Made by a program: the position numbers and the translations under genes. From FEN-1219 sp036563665 (GTDB lineage Bacteria > Pseudomonadota > Gammaproteobacteria > Steroidobacterales > Rariloculaceae), in assembly GCA_036563665.1 (NCBI GenBank), contig DATCLY010000045.1:47003-111002 (forward strand): a DNA stretch of 64,000 bases, read 5' to 3'. The notes under the pieces are model-generated. The model ran no database searches. It was not told where the DNA came from and worked only from the letters and a program-made list of their open reading frames with translations. Position 1 is the first letter of the stretch; each line of letters opens with the position of its first letter. Shown one piece after another: positions 33,567 through 42,257 of the stretch.

Positions 33567-33639
33567 GATCGCGGCTGGAAAGCCGCTCCCACCTGGCCGT
33601 CGAACGGAGCCTGTGGGGAGCGGCTTTCCAGCCGCGATC
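33567..33639. repeat. REP-like inverted pair between dsbA and the CDF gene
   Basis: One unit (33567-33593, GATCGCGGCTGGAAAGCC...) and a near-identical inverted unit (33613-33639, GTGGGGAGCGGCTTTCC...) lie between the converging dsbA and cation-diffusion genes. The units are ordered opposite to the pair at 28.3 kb: here the GTGGGAGC ends face the centre. Confidence 0.85.
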
Positions 33640-33645
33640 CCTTCT

Positions 33646-34560
33646 TCAAAAGTGGTCCCGCTCGTCCGGCTCGCCGTACGGGTCCGTATGGATCAGCACC
33701 TGGGCCCGCGGGAACGCCTGCCGCAGCGCCTGCTCCACCTCGTCCGCGATGCGGTGCGCCTCCACGAGCGGCAGGGTCGGGTCGAGCTCGAGATGCAGCT
33801 GCACGAACTCCTCGATGCCGGCCGAGCGCGTGCGGATGTCGTGCACGCCGAGCACGCCGGGGTGGCGGCTCGCGATGGCGCGGATCTCGCGCCGCACCTC
33901 GTTCGGCAGCTCGCGATCGAGCAGCACGTCGAGCGAGCGCTTCGCGATGCCGATTACGCTCCAGAGGATCACGCCCACGATCAGCAGCGCGAGCAACGGG
34001 TCCGCGACGTACCAGCCGAGCTGCGCGTTCAGGTATAGCGCCGCGAGCACGGCCACGTTGGTGAGCACGTCGGCCTGATAGTGCACCGCGTCGGCGCGGA
34101 TCGCGAGCGAGTCCGTGCGCCGCACGACGTAGCGCTGGAACGCCGTGAGGCCGAGCGTGAGCGCGAGCGCCGCGATCATGACGGCGTAGCCCGTCGCGGG
34201 CTCGCTCACGACCTCGGGGGACACGAGCCGCTGCACGGCTCGGATGGCCACGAACAAGGCCGACAGCGACACGATCACCGCCTGCGCGATGCCCGCCACG
34301 CCCTCCGACTTGCCGTGGCCGAAGCGGTGCTCGCGGTCGGCCGGCGTGAGCGCCACGCGCACTGCGAGCACCGTGATCAGCGACGCCAGCAGGTCGAGCA
34401 GGGAGTCGGCCAGCGAGCCGAGCAGCGCCACGGAGCCCGTGACGGCCACGCCCCAGAGCTTGAGCGCGATCAGCGTGGCCGCCACGGCCACGGAGGTGAC
34501 GCCGGCCGCACGGACGAGGCGCGCCTGCCCGGCCGGCACGGGGCTCGCGGCGCCCGCCAT
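33646..34560 (-). CDS. Cation diffusion facilitator (FieF-type)
   Basis: This 304-residue inner-membrane exporter of divalent metals (Zn, Fe or Mn, driven by protons) has six predicted helices. The two metal sites are visible as SLADSLLDLLAS in helix 2 and HADAVHYQAD-like RADAVHYQADVLTN in helix 5. The C-terminal cytosolic domain is ferredoxin-like (LGVHDIRTRSAGIEEFVQLHL). Family members with a D-x3-D/H-x3-D arrangement export Fe or Zn. It converges with dsbA. Confidence 0.9.
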   Translation of the reverse strand: MAGAASPVPAGQARLVRAAGVTSVAVAATLIALKLWGVAVTGSVALLGSLADSLLDLLASLITVLAVRVALTPADREHRFGHGKSEGVAGIAQAVIVSLSALFVAIRAVQRLVSPEVVSEPATGYAVMIAALALTLGLTAFQRYVVRRTDSLAIRADAVHYQADVLTNVAVLAALYLNAQLGWYVADPLLALLIVGVILWSVIGIAKRSLDVLLDRELPNEVRREIRAIASRHPGVLGVHDIRTRSAGIEEFVQLHLELDPTLPLVEAHRIADEVEQALRQAFPRAQVLIHTDPYGEPDERDHF

Positions 34561-34614
34561 CGCGCCGCTACCCGTGGCGCGGCGGCGGTGCCGCCCGGAC
34601 GCGCGCCGTCGCCG

Positions 34615-35763
34615 TCATAGCGCCCTCAGCCGGTCCGCGGCCGCCTCGAGCGTGGGGCGCTCCTTCGCGAAGCAGAAGCGCACGAGCCGCGCGGGCGGCG
34701 GCTCGCGGTAGAAGACCGAGATCGGAATGGCGGCGACGCCGTGCTCGATGGTGAGCCAGCGCGTGAACTCGACGTCGTCGAGGTCCGAGATCTCGCCGTA
34801 GTCGGCGAGCTGGAAGTACGTGCCGGCGGCGGGCGTCGCCCGGAACCGGCTGCCGCGCAGGAGCTCGAGGAACTCGTCGCGCTTGCGCTGGTAGAACGAC
34901 GGCAGCTCCAGGTGGTGCTCGGGATGCTCCGCGAGGAAGTCCGCGAGCGCGAGCTGCAGCGGTCCCGCGGAAGCGAACGTGACGTACTGGTGCACGCGGC
35001 GCAGCTCCTCGGTGAGCGCGCGCGGCGCCACACAGTACCCGAGCTTCCAGCCCGTGGCGTGATACGTCTTGCCGAACGAGAACACCGCGAAGCTGCGCTC
35101 CGCGAGCTCCGGTTGCGCGAGCACCGTGGCGTGCTCGGCGCCGTCGAACACCACGTGCTCGTACACCTCGTCGCTCAGCACGTAGCAGGCATAGGGGCGC
35201 AGGATCGCGGCGAGCTCGTCGAGATCGGCGCGCGTGAGTAGCCTGCCGCTCGGGTTGTGCGGCGAGTTCACGATCACGAGCCGCGTACGGTCCGACACCC
35301 GCGCCCGGAGCCGGTCCCAGTCGTACGCGAAGTCGGGCGGCAGCAGCGGCACGTGCGTCGCGTGCCCGCCCGCGAGCAGGACGGAGGGCTCGTAGGAGTC
35401 GTAGGCCGGGTCGAACATGATCACCTCGTCGCCCGGCCGGACGACCGCCTGGATGGCGCAGAACAGCGCCTCGGTGGCGCCGCTCGTGATGGTGATGGCG
35501 GAGTCCGGGTCCACGTGCACGCCGTAGAGCGCCGCGAGCTTGCCGGCGATGGCCTCGCGCAGCCGCACGGCCCCCGGCATCGGCTGGTACTGATGACAGC
35601 GCGTGCCGAGGTGGTGGCGGAGCCGGTCGAGCAGTCCTTCGGGCGGCTGGAACTCCGGGAAGCCTTGCGACAGGTTGACCGCGCCGTGCTGCTCGGCGAG
35701 CCGCGTCATGACGGTGAAGATCGTCGTGCCGACGTTCGGCAGCTTGCTTTCGAGTGCGTTCAT
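34615..35763 (-). CDS. Class I aminotransferase (methionine aminotransferase, YbdL-like)
   Basis: This 382-residue PLP enzyme matches the YbdL/MtnE group that transaminates methionine and aromatic amino acids. The N-terminus SKLPNVGTTIFTVMTRLAEQ and AVNLSQGFPEF are characteristic. NSPHNPSGRLL, the PLP lysine in FSFGKTYHATGWKLGY and the C-terminal RLVRFCFAKE arginine are present. It is divergent from the DUF2905 gene, with only 18 bases between the two start codons. Confidence 0.9.
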   Translation of the reverse strand: MNALESKLPNVGTTIFTVMTRLAEQHGAVNLSQGFPEFQPPEGLLDRLRHHLGTRCHQYQPMPGAVRLREAIAGKLAALYGVHVDPDSAITITSGATEALFCAIQAVVRPGDEVIMFDPAYDSYEPSVLLAGGHATHVPLLPPDFAYDWDRLRARVSDRTRLVIVNSPHNPSGRLLTRADLDELAAILRPYACYVLSDEVYEHVVFDGAEHATVLAQPELAERSFAVFSFGKTYHATGWKLGYCVAPRALTEELRRVHQYVTFASAGPLQLALADFLAEHPEHHLELPSFYQRKRDEFLELLRGSRFRATPAAGTYFQLADYGEISDLDDVEFTRWLTIEHGVAAIPISVFYREPPPARLVRFCFAKERPTLEAAADRLRAL

Positions 35764-35767
35764 TGAT

Positions 35768-35775
35768 CGTATACT
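35768..35775. promoter_or_regulatory. Back-to-back -10 elements in an 18-base divergent gap
   Basis: The palindrome GTATAC yields TATACT on the plus strand (35770-35775), seven bases before the DUF2905 ATG, and TATACG on the minus strand, five bases before the aminotransferase ATG. Either promoter would start transcription at or very near the start codon, giving leaderless messages. Confidence 0.5.
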
Positions 35776-35781
35776 CGAGTC

Positions 35782-35994
35782 ATGGCCGCGAAGCTGATGA
35801 TCCTGCTCGGCATCGCGCTCCTGGCCGCCGGTCTCATTCTATATTTCGCGCCCGGGGCCTTCGGGTGGTTCGGCAAGCTGCCGGGAGACATCAACATCGA
35901 GCGGGGCAACACGCGCATCTTCTTCCCGCTGACGTCGATGATCGTGGTGAGCCTGATCCTCACCCTGGTCCTGAATCTGCTCTTTAGGCGCTAG
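35782..35994 (+). CDS. DUF2905 small membrane protein
   Basis: This 70-residue protein has two transmembrane helices (MILLGIALLAAGLILYFAP and TSMIVVSLILTLVLNLLF) around the conserved loop FGKLPGDINIERGN, the DUF2905 signature. Function is unknown. No ribosome binding site precedes the ATG, in keeping with a leaderless message; Met6 is an alternative start. It converges with the OPT transporter, six bases between stops. Confidence 0.85.
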   Translation: MAAKLMILLGIALLAAGLILYFAPGAFGWFGKLPGDINIERGNTRIFFPLTSMIVVSLILTLVLNLLFRR

Positions 35995-36000
35995 AGGCGC

Positions 36001-38013
36001 TCAACGATCGGCGCGCGACGCGGCCGGCGCGGCCGCGCCCGTGGGGCGTCCGCCGCCGCCCGTGGCGGTGCGGTAGAGCCAGAAGGCAAGCAACGCGAGC
36101 ACGGCGAGGCCGAGCCACTCGCCGATGGCGGATTCGCCGAGGCGCAGGCCCTCCGGCAACGCGAGCACGTCCGCGCGCCCGGCCGCGACGATCGGGATCG
36201 CGATGAAGATGCCCATGAGCGCCTCGCCCGTGATCACGCCCGCGGCGAACAGCATCCCGCGGTGCCCGAGCCGCTCGGCGTCCTCGGCGCTCGGCGCCAC
36301 GCCGTGGGCCGCGCCCGCCTTGAGCGTGCGCTCGCAGAACCAGGCCAGCAGGCCGCCGAGGAAGATCGGCACGGACAGCTCGAGCGGCAGATAGATGCCC
36401 ACGGCCGCGGCCAGCACGGGCGCCCGGAACGCGGCGCCCCGCGCCTTGAGCGTCTCGTCCACCGCGATGATCGCGGCGCCGATGAGCGCGCCGATGCCGA
36501 TCGTGGGCCAAGGCAGCGAGCCGCCGAAAAGACCCTCCGACACGGAGGCCATGAGCGTCGCCTGCGGGGCCGGCAGCGGGCTCGGGTGCCCCTCGGTGGG
36601 CACGCCGATGCCGTACGCCTGCGCGAGCAGGTTGAGCACGGGCGCCATCACCAGCGCGCTCGCCGCGGCACCGATGGCGAGCATGACCTGCTGCCGCCAC
36701 GGCGTCGCGCCCACGATGTAGCCGCACTTGAGGTCCTGCAGGTTGTCGCCGCTGATGCACGCGGCGCAGCAGACCACGGCGCCGATCATGATCGCCGCCA
36801 CCGGCCCGAGCTCGGCTTCCCGTCCCATGAGCGCGAGCAGCACGAGCGCGGAGAACAGGATGGTGCCGATGGTGATGCCGGACACGGGGTTGTTGGACGT
36901 GCCGACGAGCCCCGCCATGTACGCCGACACGGAGCAGAACAGGAAGCCGGCCACGACCATGATGAGGGTCATGGGCACGCTCACGGCCGGCGTCCCCACG
37001 ATGTTCTGGTAGAGGACCAGGAGCGGCAGCGTGAACAGCACGATGCCGATCAGCACGGCGTTCATGGGCAGGTCGCGCTCGGTGTGCGGGATCGCAGTGC
37101 CCGCCCGCTCGCTGCGCGCGGCCGCGAGCCCGCTCTTGATGCCGGCGAGCAGCGACTTGCGCAGGCTCACGAGCGCCCAGATGCCGCCCACGAGCATCGC
37201 GCCCACGCCGAGGTAGCGGATCTGCGAGCCCCAGATGGCATTGGCCGCGCTCTCCGCGTCGAGGCCGGCGACGGCGGCGGCGAGCTCCGGGTTGCCCTCC
37301 AAAAAGAAGGCGCTGTAGATCGGAATCGCGATGTTCCACGAGATGATGCCGCCGCTCACCACCACGATGCCGATGTTGAGCCCCACGATGTAGCCCACGC
37401 CGAGCAGCGCCGGCGAGAGGTTCGTGCCGAGGTAGGCGATGGACTGACCGACGTAGGCCGCTCCGGCCGCCGTGTCCGGGATGAGCCGCAGGCCGCTTCC
37501 GGCCGCGAGCTTGACGAGCCCGCCGCCGACGGCCGCGGCGCCCAGGATCTTCACCCCCTGCGCCGGGTTCTCGCCCGTCTTGAGCACCTCCGCGGCCGCC
37601 TTGCCCTCGGGGAACGAGAGCTTCTGGTCGACGATGAGCGAGCGGCGCAGCGGCACCGAGAACAGAACGCCCAGCACGCCGCCTAAGCCCGCGATGGCGA
37701 GCACCCACCAGAAATCGAAGTCGTCCCAGAACCCGAGGATCACGAGCGCCGGGACGGTGAAGATCACGCCGGAGGCGAGCGACGCGCCCGCGGAGCCCCC
37801 GGTCTGGACGATGTTGTTCTCGAGGATGCCGCCTCCGCCGAGCACGCGGAGCACGGCCATCGATACCACCGCGGCGGGGATGGCCGAGGCGATGGTCATG
37901 CCCGCGAAGAGGCCGAGGTACGTGTTCGCGGCGGCGAGGATCATGGCGAGCACCACCGCGAGGATGATGGCGCGCGCGGTGAGCTGGGGCGGCAGCGGGC
38001 TAGCCGTGCTCAT
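36001..38013 (-). CDS. OPT family oligopeptide transporter
   Basis: This 670-residue membrane protein has about 14-16 predicted helices and the bacterial OPT family N-terminus (LTARAIILAVVLAMILAAANTYLGLFAGMTIA). GGIISWNIAIPIYSA, MPMTLIMVV-like VPMTLIMVVAGFLFCSVSAY and ISGDNLQDLKCGYIVGATPW are family blocks. OPT proteins import small peptides or metal chelates using the proton gradient. A second, unrelated peptide transporter gene follows upstream on the same strand 19 bases away, so the two probably form a peptide-uptake operon. Confidence 0.9.
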   Translation of the reverse strand: MSTASPLPPQLTARAIILAVVLAMILAAANTYLGLFAGMTIASAIPAAVVSMAVLRVLGGGGILENNIVQTGGSAGASLASGVIFTVPALVILGFWDDFDFWWVLAIAGLGGVLGVLFSVPLRRSLIVDQKLSFPEGKAAAEVLKTGENPAQGVKILGAAAVGGGLVKLAAGSGLRLIPDTAAGAAYVGQSIAYLGTNLSPALLGVGYIVGLNIGIVVVSGGIISWNIAIPIYSAFFLEGNPELAAAVAGLDAESAANAIWGSQIRYLGVGAMLVGGIWALVSLRKSLLAGIKSGLAAARSERAGTAIPHTERDLPMNAVLIGIVLFTLPLLVLYQNIVGTPAVSVPMTLIMVVAGFLFCSVSAYMAGLVGTSNNPVSGITIGTILFSALVLLALMGREAELGPVAAIMIGAVVCCAACISGDNLQDLKCGYIVGATPWRQQVMLAIGAAASALVMAPVLNLLAQAYGIGVPTEGHPSPLPAPQATLMASVSEGLFGGSLPWPTIGIGALIGAAIIAVDETLKARGAAFRAPVLAAAVGIYLPLELSVPIFLGGLLAWFCERTLKAGAAHGVAPSAEDAERLGHRGMLFAAGVITGEALMGIFIAIPIVAAGRADVLALPEGLRLGESAIGEWLGLAVLALLAFWLYRTATGGGGRPTGAAAPAASRADR

Positions 38014-38032
38014 CGGAGGTCTCCGCGCCGCC

Positions 38033-39568
38033 TCACCGGACGTCGCCCATCCAGCGCTTGATGGGCCGCGAGAGCAGCAGCATGAGGCCGCCGGCGGCGA
38101 CGCCGATCAGCGTCATCTGCAGCAGCTGCCCGGGCAGCTCGCTCGCGTCCGCCGCGCCGATGTGCCCGCCGATCAGGCCCGCGAAGAGATTGCCCACGGC
38201 GGAGCCGAGGAACCACGTGCCCATCATCTGACCCACGAAGCGGGGCGGCGCGAGCTTGGTGACGTTCGACAGGCCCACGGGCGAGAGGCACAGCTCGCCG
38301 AAGGTGTGCAGCAGGTAGGCGAGCAGCAGCCACGTGGGCGCCACGTCGTTGCCGGTCTGCACGACGAGCTGGGCCGCGAGCACCATGACGAAGAACCCGG
38401 CACCGAGCAGCAGCAGCCCCAGGCCGAACTTCACGGGCGCCGACGGGTCGAGGTTGCGCGCGCCGAGCGAGACCCAGATCCACGCGAAGAACGGCGCGAA
38501 CAGCACCACGAAGATGGGGTTCGCGGACTGATACCACGAGGCCGGGTGGACGCCCTCCGGGAACAGGCCGCCGAGCAGCGACCGGTCCGTGTAATCGAGC
38601 GCGAACAGGTTGAAGGTGGTCGCCTGCTGCTCGAAGCCGGCCCAGAAGATGGCCGCGCAGAGGAAGAAGATCGCGATGACGGCGACCCGCTTGCGCTCCT
38701 CGGGGGTGAGCTTCGCGAAGAGCAGCACGTAACCGAAGAAGACGAACGCGAGCGCGATCATCCCCGTGCCGAAGGCCTGCGCGAGCGTCGTCGTGGTGAC
38801 GGGAATCACGCCCGTGAAGATGAGCAGCGCCGCCACGAGCACTACCGCGGCGCCGATGGCGACGAGCCGCCAGCCGCGCCGCCGCTCGGGTTCGCTCGTG
38901 CCCTTGGGCGCGGCGCCCGCGTCGCCGAGATGGTGCTCGGTGAGCTTGAACTGCAGCACGCCGAAGCCCATGAACAGGCCCGCGACGAAGAACCCGCCCC
39001 GCCAGTTCCACGCCTCGCCCACGGTGCCCGCGATGAGGGGGGCGATCAGCGCGCCCAGGTTGATGCCCATGTAGAAGATCGAGAACCCGGCGTCGCGGCG
39101 CGCGCCCGGCTGCCCTTCGTAGAGCATGCCGACGATGGCGGAGATGTTGGGCTTCAGGAGCCCCACGCCCACGACGATGACCGCGAGCCCGATGTAGAAA
39201 ACGGTGGGCGTGGCCGGGATCGCCAGGATGAAATTGCCGATCATGATGATCACGCCGCCCCAGAAGACGGCGTTGCGCTGGCCGATGAGCCGGTCGGCGA
39301 TCCAGCCTCCCGGCAGCGACCCCAGGAACACCGCGCCCGTGTAGAGGCCGTACACCGCCCCCGCCGTGACCCGATCGATCCCGAAGCCGGGGTTCGCCGC
39401 GTCCGTGGCCGCGACGAGGAACAGCACGAGCAGCGCCCGCATCCCGTAGTAGGTGAAGCGCTCGAAGAACTCCGTCATGAAGAGCGTGGCGAGGCCCCGC
39501 GGATGGCCGAAGAACTCGGCGCTGCGGGCGGCGGGGGCGGCCGTGGACGCGGTGCTGGAGGCCGTCAT
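38033..39568 (-). CDS. POT/PTR family proton-dependent peptide transporter
   Basis: This 511-residue major-facilitator protein imports di- and tripeptides. The proton-coupling motif is EFFERFTYYGMRALLVLFL (ExxERFxYY), and the PTR signatures GGWIADRLIGQRNAVFWGG and FSIFYMGINLGALIAPLIAG are clear. A second half contains GELCLSPVGLSNVTKLAPP. It is the upstream partner of the OPT gene and would be translated first. Confidence 0.93.
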   Translation of the reverse strand: MTASSTASTAAPAARSAEFFGHPRGLATLFMTEFFERFTYYGMRALLVLFLVAATDAANPGFGIDRVTAGAVYGLYTGAVFLGSLPGGWIADRLIGQRNAVFWGGVIIMIGNFILAIPATPTVFYIGLAVIVVGVGLLKPNISAIVGMLYEGQPGARRDAGFSIFYMGINLGALIAPLIAGTVGEAWNWRGGFFVAGLFMGFGVLQFKLTEHHLGDAGAAPKGTSEPERRRGWRLVAIGAAVVLVAALLIFTGVIPVTTTTLAQAFGTGMIALAFVFFGYVLLFAKLTPEERKRVAVIAIFFLCAAIFWAGFEQQATTFNLFALDYTDRSLLGGLFPEGVHPASWYQSANPIFVVLFAPFFAWIWVSLGARNLDPSAPVKFGLGLLLLGAGFFVMVLAAQLVVQTGNDVAPTWLLLAYLLHTFGELCLSPVGLSNVTKLAPPRFVGQMMGTWFLGSAVGNLFAGLIGGHIGAADASELPGQLLQMTLIGVAAGGLMLLLSRPIKRWMGDVR

Positions 39569-39694
39569 GTGCTCGTCATCGGTCCTTGCGCGCGGCGTTC
39601 GCGACCGGGCGAGTGTGACCGAATTCGGCGGGGAGCGGCAAGGCGCGGGACCGCCGAGCGGTCGGCTCGGGGCGCAACGGGCAGGGCCCGCCGA

Positions 39695-40474
39695 TCAGGT
39701 CTCGGCCTCTTCGGGAACCGTGCGCTCGGGGACCAGGAAACGGGCGAGGATCAACCCGCCCTCGTAGAGCATGTACATCGGCAGCGCGAGCAGCGTCTGC
39801 GAGAGCACGTCCGGCGGCGTGAGGAACATGCCGATCACGAAACAGCCCAGGAACACGTACGGCCGCGCCTTCTTGAGCGATTCCACGTTCACGAGCCCGC
39901 TCCAGATCAGGAGCACGGTGGCGATCGGCACCTCGAACGAAACGCCGAACGCGAACGACAGCGTCAGCACGAAGGTGAGGTACTCGCCGATGTCCGTCAT
40001 CACGGCCACGCCCTCGGGCGTGCTGGCGACGAAGAAGCGGAACATGATGTCGAACACGACGTAGTAGGCGAACGCGACGCCCGCATAGAACAGCACCACG
40101 CTCGAGACGAGCAGCGGGATCGCGAAGCGCTTCTCGCGCCGGTACAAGCCGGGCGCCACGAACTGCCACGCCTGATACAGCACGATCGGCATGGCGACGA
40201 ACAGCGCCACGAACAACGTCGTCTTGAAGGGCGTGAGGAACGGGGACGCCGGCCTCGTGGCGATCAGGCTGCCGCTCTCGCCGAGCTGCGAGCGCAGCGG
40301 ATCGGCGACCCAGGTGAAGATGCGATTCGCGAACGGCACCAGGGCGATGAACACCACGAGCACCGCCAGCATCGACTTCATGATGCGGGAACGGAGCTCG
40401 ATGAGGTGCGAGATCAGCGTGCCTTCGGCTAGCTGCTCTTCTTCTTCGGGCTCGACGTTGCGTTTCGCGTTCAT
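39695..40474 (-). CDS. tatC: Twin-arginine translocase subunit TatC
   Basis: This 259-residue six-helix protein recognises twin-arginine signal peptides. The N-terminus LISHLIELRSRIMKSMLAVL, APLYRREKRFAIP-like LYRREKRFAIPLL and FAFGVSFEVPIATVLLI match TatC. A 20-residue acidic N-terminal lead (EPEEEEQLAEG) precedes the family start. The start overlaps the tatB stop by four bases. Confidence 0.95.
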   Translation of the reverse strand: MNAKRNVEPEEEEQLAEGTLISHLIELRSRIMKSMLAVLVVFIALVPFANRIFTWVADPLRSQLGESGSLIATRPASPFLTPFKTTLFVALFVAMPIVLYQAWQFVAPGLYRREKRFAIPLLVSSVVLFYAGVAFAYYVVFDIMFRFFVASTPEGVAVMTDIGEYLTFVLTLSFAFGVSFEVPIATVLLIWSGLVNVESLKKARPYVFLGCFVIGMFLTPPDVLSQTLLALPMYMLYEGGLILARFLVPERTVPEEAET

Positions 40475-40923
40475 GGGGCAGTGCGCCGCTCGTCAGTCGC
40501 GGGCTCCGGCGTCTCCGCGGTCGGTGCCGGCGGCGGCGTGGTGGGCGTCGACCCGGCGGCCGCAGCGCCGCCGCTCGTGGCGCCGTCCGTGCCGGCGGCG
40601 GCAGACGCCGCCGCGGCCGCGGTGCCCGGCTCGGCGCCGGCGGACGACGCGTCCGTGGACGAAGCGCCGCCGTTGGACGACGCGCTCGAGGATCCGGGCG
40701 CGGGCGCAGGCTTCGGGCGCGGCGGCGGCGTCGGCCGGGGACGCACCATGGTCTCGAGCTCCACCTCGCGCTCGAGCTGCCGGCGCAGCTCGTTCGCCGT
40801 GCGCCGGGCGCGCGCGACCCATCGCCCGAGCTGCGCCGCCACCTTCGGCAGGCGCTCCGGCCCGAGGATCAGCAGCGCGATCACGAAGACGAGGAGGACC
40901 TCGGTGAAGCCTGCGTCGAACAT
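40471..40923 (-). CDS. tatB: Twin-arginine translocase subunit TatB
   Basis: This 150-residue protein has the TatB start MFDAGFTEVLLVFVIALLIL followed by GPERLPKVAAQLGRWV, the amphipathic helix. The long C-terminal half is low-complexity Pro/Ala/Ser/Gly. TatB with TatC forms the receptor for folded Tat substrates. It lies between tatA and tatC in the standard tatABC order. Confidence 0.93.
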   Translation of the reverse strand: MFDAGFTEVLLVFVIALLILGPERLPKVAAQLGRWVARARRTANELRRQLEREVELETMVRPRPTPPPRPKPAPAPGSSSASSNGGASSTDASSAGAEPGTAAAAASAAAGTDGATSGGAAAAGSTPTTPPPAPTAETPEPATDERRTAP

Positions 40924-40935
40924 CGCGGCGGCGGA

Positions 40936-41178
40936 TCAGGCCTGTGTCGTCTTGTCCTTCTGCTCGGCGAACTCGGCGTCGGGCCGGTCCGCCTCGAGGT
41001 GCCGTTGCTCCTCCGCCTTCTTCGCGGCCTCGTCGTCCTTCTCCATCGCCTGCCGGAAGCTCTTCAACGCGCTGCCGAGGTCGCTGCCCAGCGTCTTCAA
41101 GCGTTTCGTGCCGAAGATCAGCACGACGATGAGCAGGATGATCAGCAGCTGCCAGATGCTAATTCCGCTGAGTCCCAT
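40936..41178 (-). CDS. tatA: Twin-arginine translocase subunit TatA
   Basis: This 80-residue pore-forming subunit has MGLSGISIWQLLIILLIVVL, then FGTKRLKTLGSDLGSALKSF and a charged tail (EKDDEAAKKAEEQ). I start at ATG 41178 with GGAG eight bases upstream; an ATG at 41199 would add seven residues before the family start. It heads tatABC. Confidence 0.94.
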   Translation of the reverse strand: MGLSGISIWQLLIILLIVVLIFGTKRLKTLGSDLGSALKSFRQAMEKDDEAAKKAEEQRHLEADRPDAEFAEQKDKTTQA

Positions 41179-41267
41179 GCGTTTCTCCAGGGAAGCCAAA
41201 GCTTCTCATCATACGCCAAACGCCCATTCTTCCCGGTTGCAGCCTTCCCGGTTGCAGCGCGCATGCT

Positions 41268-41720
41268 TCACCGTTCCGGCGGCGGCACTCGCAATTGGAA
41301 AGTGACGGGGCCGTCGTTCACGAGCTCCACGGCCATGTGCGCACCGAATCGGCCGAGCTCACAGCGCAGGCCGCTCGCTCGCACCCGCTCCGCGAGGAAC
41401 GCGAACAGCCGCTCGCCCGTGACGGGATCCGCCGCGGAGGAGAAGCTCGGCCGGTTGCCCTTGTCCGTGTCCGCGGCCAGCGTGAACTGCGGCACCAGGA
41501 GCAGCGCGCCGCCGACGTCGGCCACCGAGAGATTCATGCGGCCCTCGCTATCCGCAAAGACCCTGTACGCGAGCAATCGTTCCGCCAGGCGGCTCGCCTG
41601 GGCCTCGCCATCGCCCCGCTCCACGCCCACGAGCACCAGCAGGCCGCGGCCGATGGCCGCCACCACCTCGTCGTCGACGGTGACGCTCGCGCGGGTCACC
41701 CGTTGCAGCAGCGCGATCAT
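41268..41720 (-). CDS. dtd: D-aminoacyl-tRNA deacylase
   Basis: This 150-residue enzyme frees tRNA from wrongly attached D-amino acids. MIALLQRVTRASVTVDDEVV, the active-site SQFTL-equivalent LLVPQFTLAADTDKGNRPSF and the cross-subunit Gly-cisPro-type NDGPVTFQL are all present. It lies upstream of tatA on the same strand, with an 89-base gap containing a short tandem repeat (CTTCCCGGTTGCAG twice). Confidence 0.93.
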   Translation of the reverse strand: MIALLQRVTRASVTVDDEVVAAIGRGLLVLVGVERGDGEAQASRLAERLLAYRVFADSEGRMNLSVADVGGALLLVPQFTLAADTDKGNRPSFSSAADPVTGERLFAFLAERVRASGLRCELGRFGAHMAVELVNDGPVTFQLRVPPPER

Positions 41721-42131
41721 GCGGCCGGGTACTTTGCGGCAGCGCGGGGCGGGCGGGCAAGGACCGCGCGAAATCCCGCCGGTAAACCCACGATGCGGCC
41801 CGAGCGGGAAGCCATTGCCCCACGCAGGTTGCTGGACGAGGCGCTATTCGTGGAAATTCTGGTAGCTTTGTCCCACTTTGACGCCACGTGGTCAATTGTG
41901 GAACTACGAAGCTCGTCATTGCCTATTTCATGCTCTTCAGTGGGGAAATCCATCAGACCCCCGCCGGGGCCGGTGCGCCATCCCAGTCACGACACGCGTA
42001 TGCACGGGGAGGGACGACTTCCGCCCGCGCTTCCGCCCCGCCGACCGAGGCGTCGCCTTCTGAGCTGCTCCCCCGAGAGGCGGGTGCGAGCGGCTTCTCG
42101 GCGCGTTTCTTCCTTCACACGACGAAACTAG

Positions 42132-42161
42132 CATCGCGCCTGGGAAGGCGCGTGCTCCCAC
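42132..42161. repeat. Variant REP-like palindrome
   Basis: CATCGCGCCTGGGAAGGCGCG followed by TGCTCCCAC is a variant of the GTGGGAGC..GCCTTCC.GGC.CGAT unit seen elsewhere in the window, read on the minus strand. It is single here, with no clean inverted partner. Confidence 0.6.
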
Positions 42162-42208
42162 GGCCTCGAGTGCCCGCGGCGACTCGATGACCGCCGGCGC
42201 CGGCATCT

Positions 42209-42218
42209 GCTAACATGC
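42209..42218 (+). promoter_or_regulatory. Extended -10 element upstream of azurin
   Basis: GCTAACATGC lies 40 bases before the azurin ATG, identical to the element before mdh. A GAGGAAACGG stretch then serves as ribosome binding site. Confidence 0.5.
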
Positions 42219-42257
42219 CCCGACCCCATAAAAGAGGGCCCGCTTCGAGGAAACGGA

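Larger units (their letters stand above)
41721..42257. other. Long intergenic region dtd - azurin (537 bases)
   Basis: This gap separates the divergent dtd and azurin genes. It is less GC-rich than its surroundings around 41860-41960. I see a REP variant at 42132-42161, a degenerate GC-rich inverted area around 42065-42110, and the azurin promoter near 42211. A 78-codon minus-strand frame (41717-41953) ends in an ATGA overlap with dtd, but its codon use is unlike neighbouring genes and I do not call it. Confidence 0.6.

Noticed and set aside
36262..40432. Long plus-strand frames opposite the peptide transporter and tatC genes
   Set aside because: They encode Arg/His/Asp/Glu-rich or Ser/Thr/Ala-rich nonsense opposite multi-helix membrane proteins; this is the expected antisense of hydrophobic codons.
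41229..41258. Short tandem repeat CTTCCCGGTTGCAG x2 upstream of tatA
   Set aside because: Only two units in a short gap; no sign of regulatory dyad or longer array.
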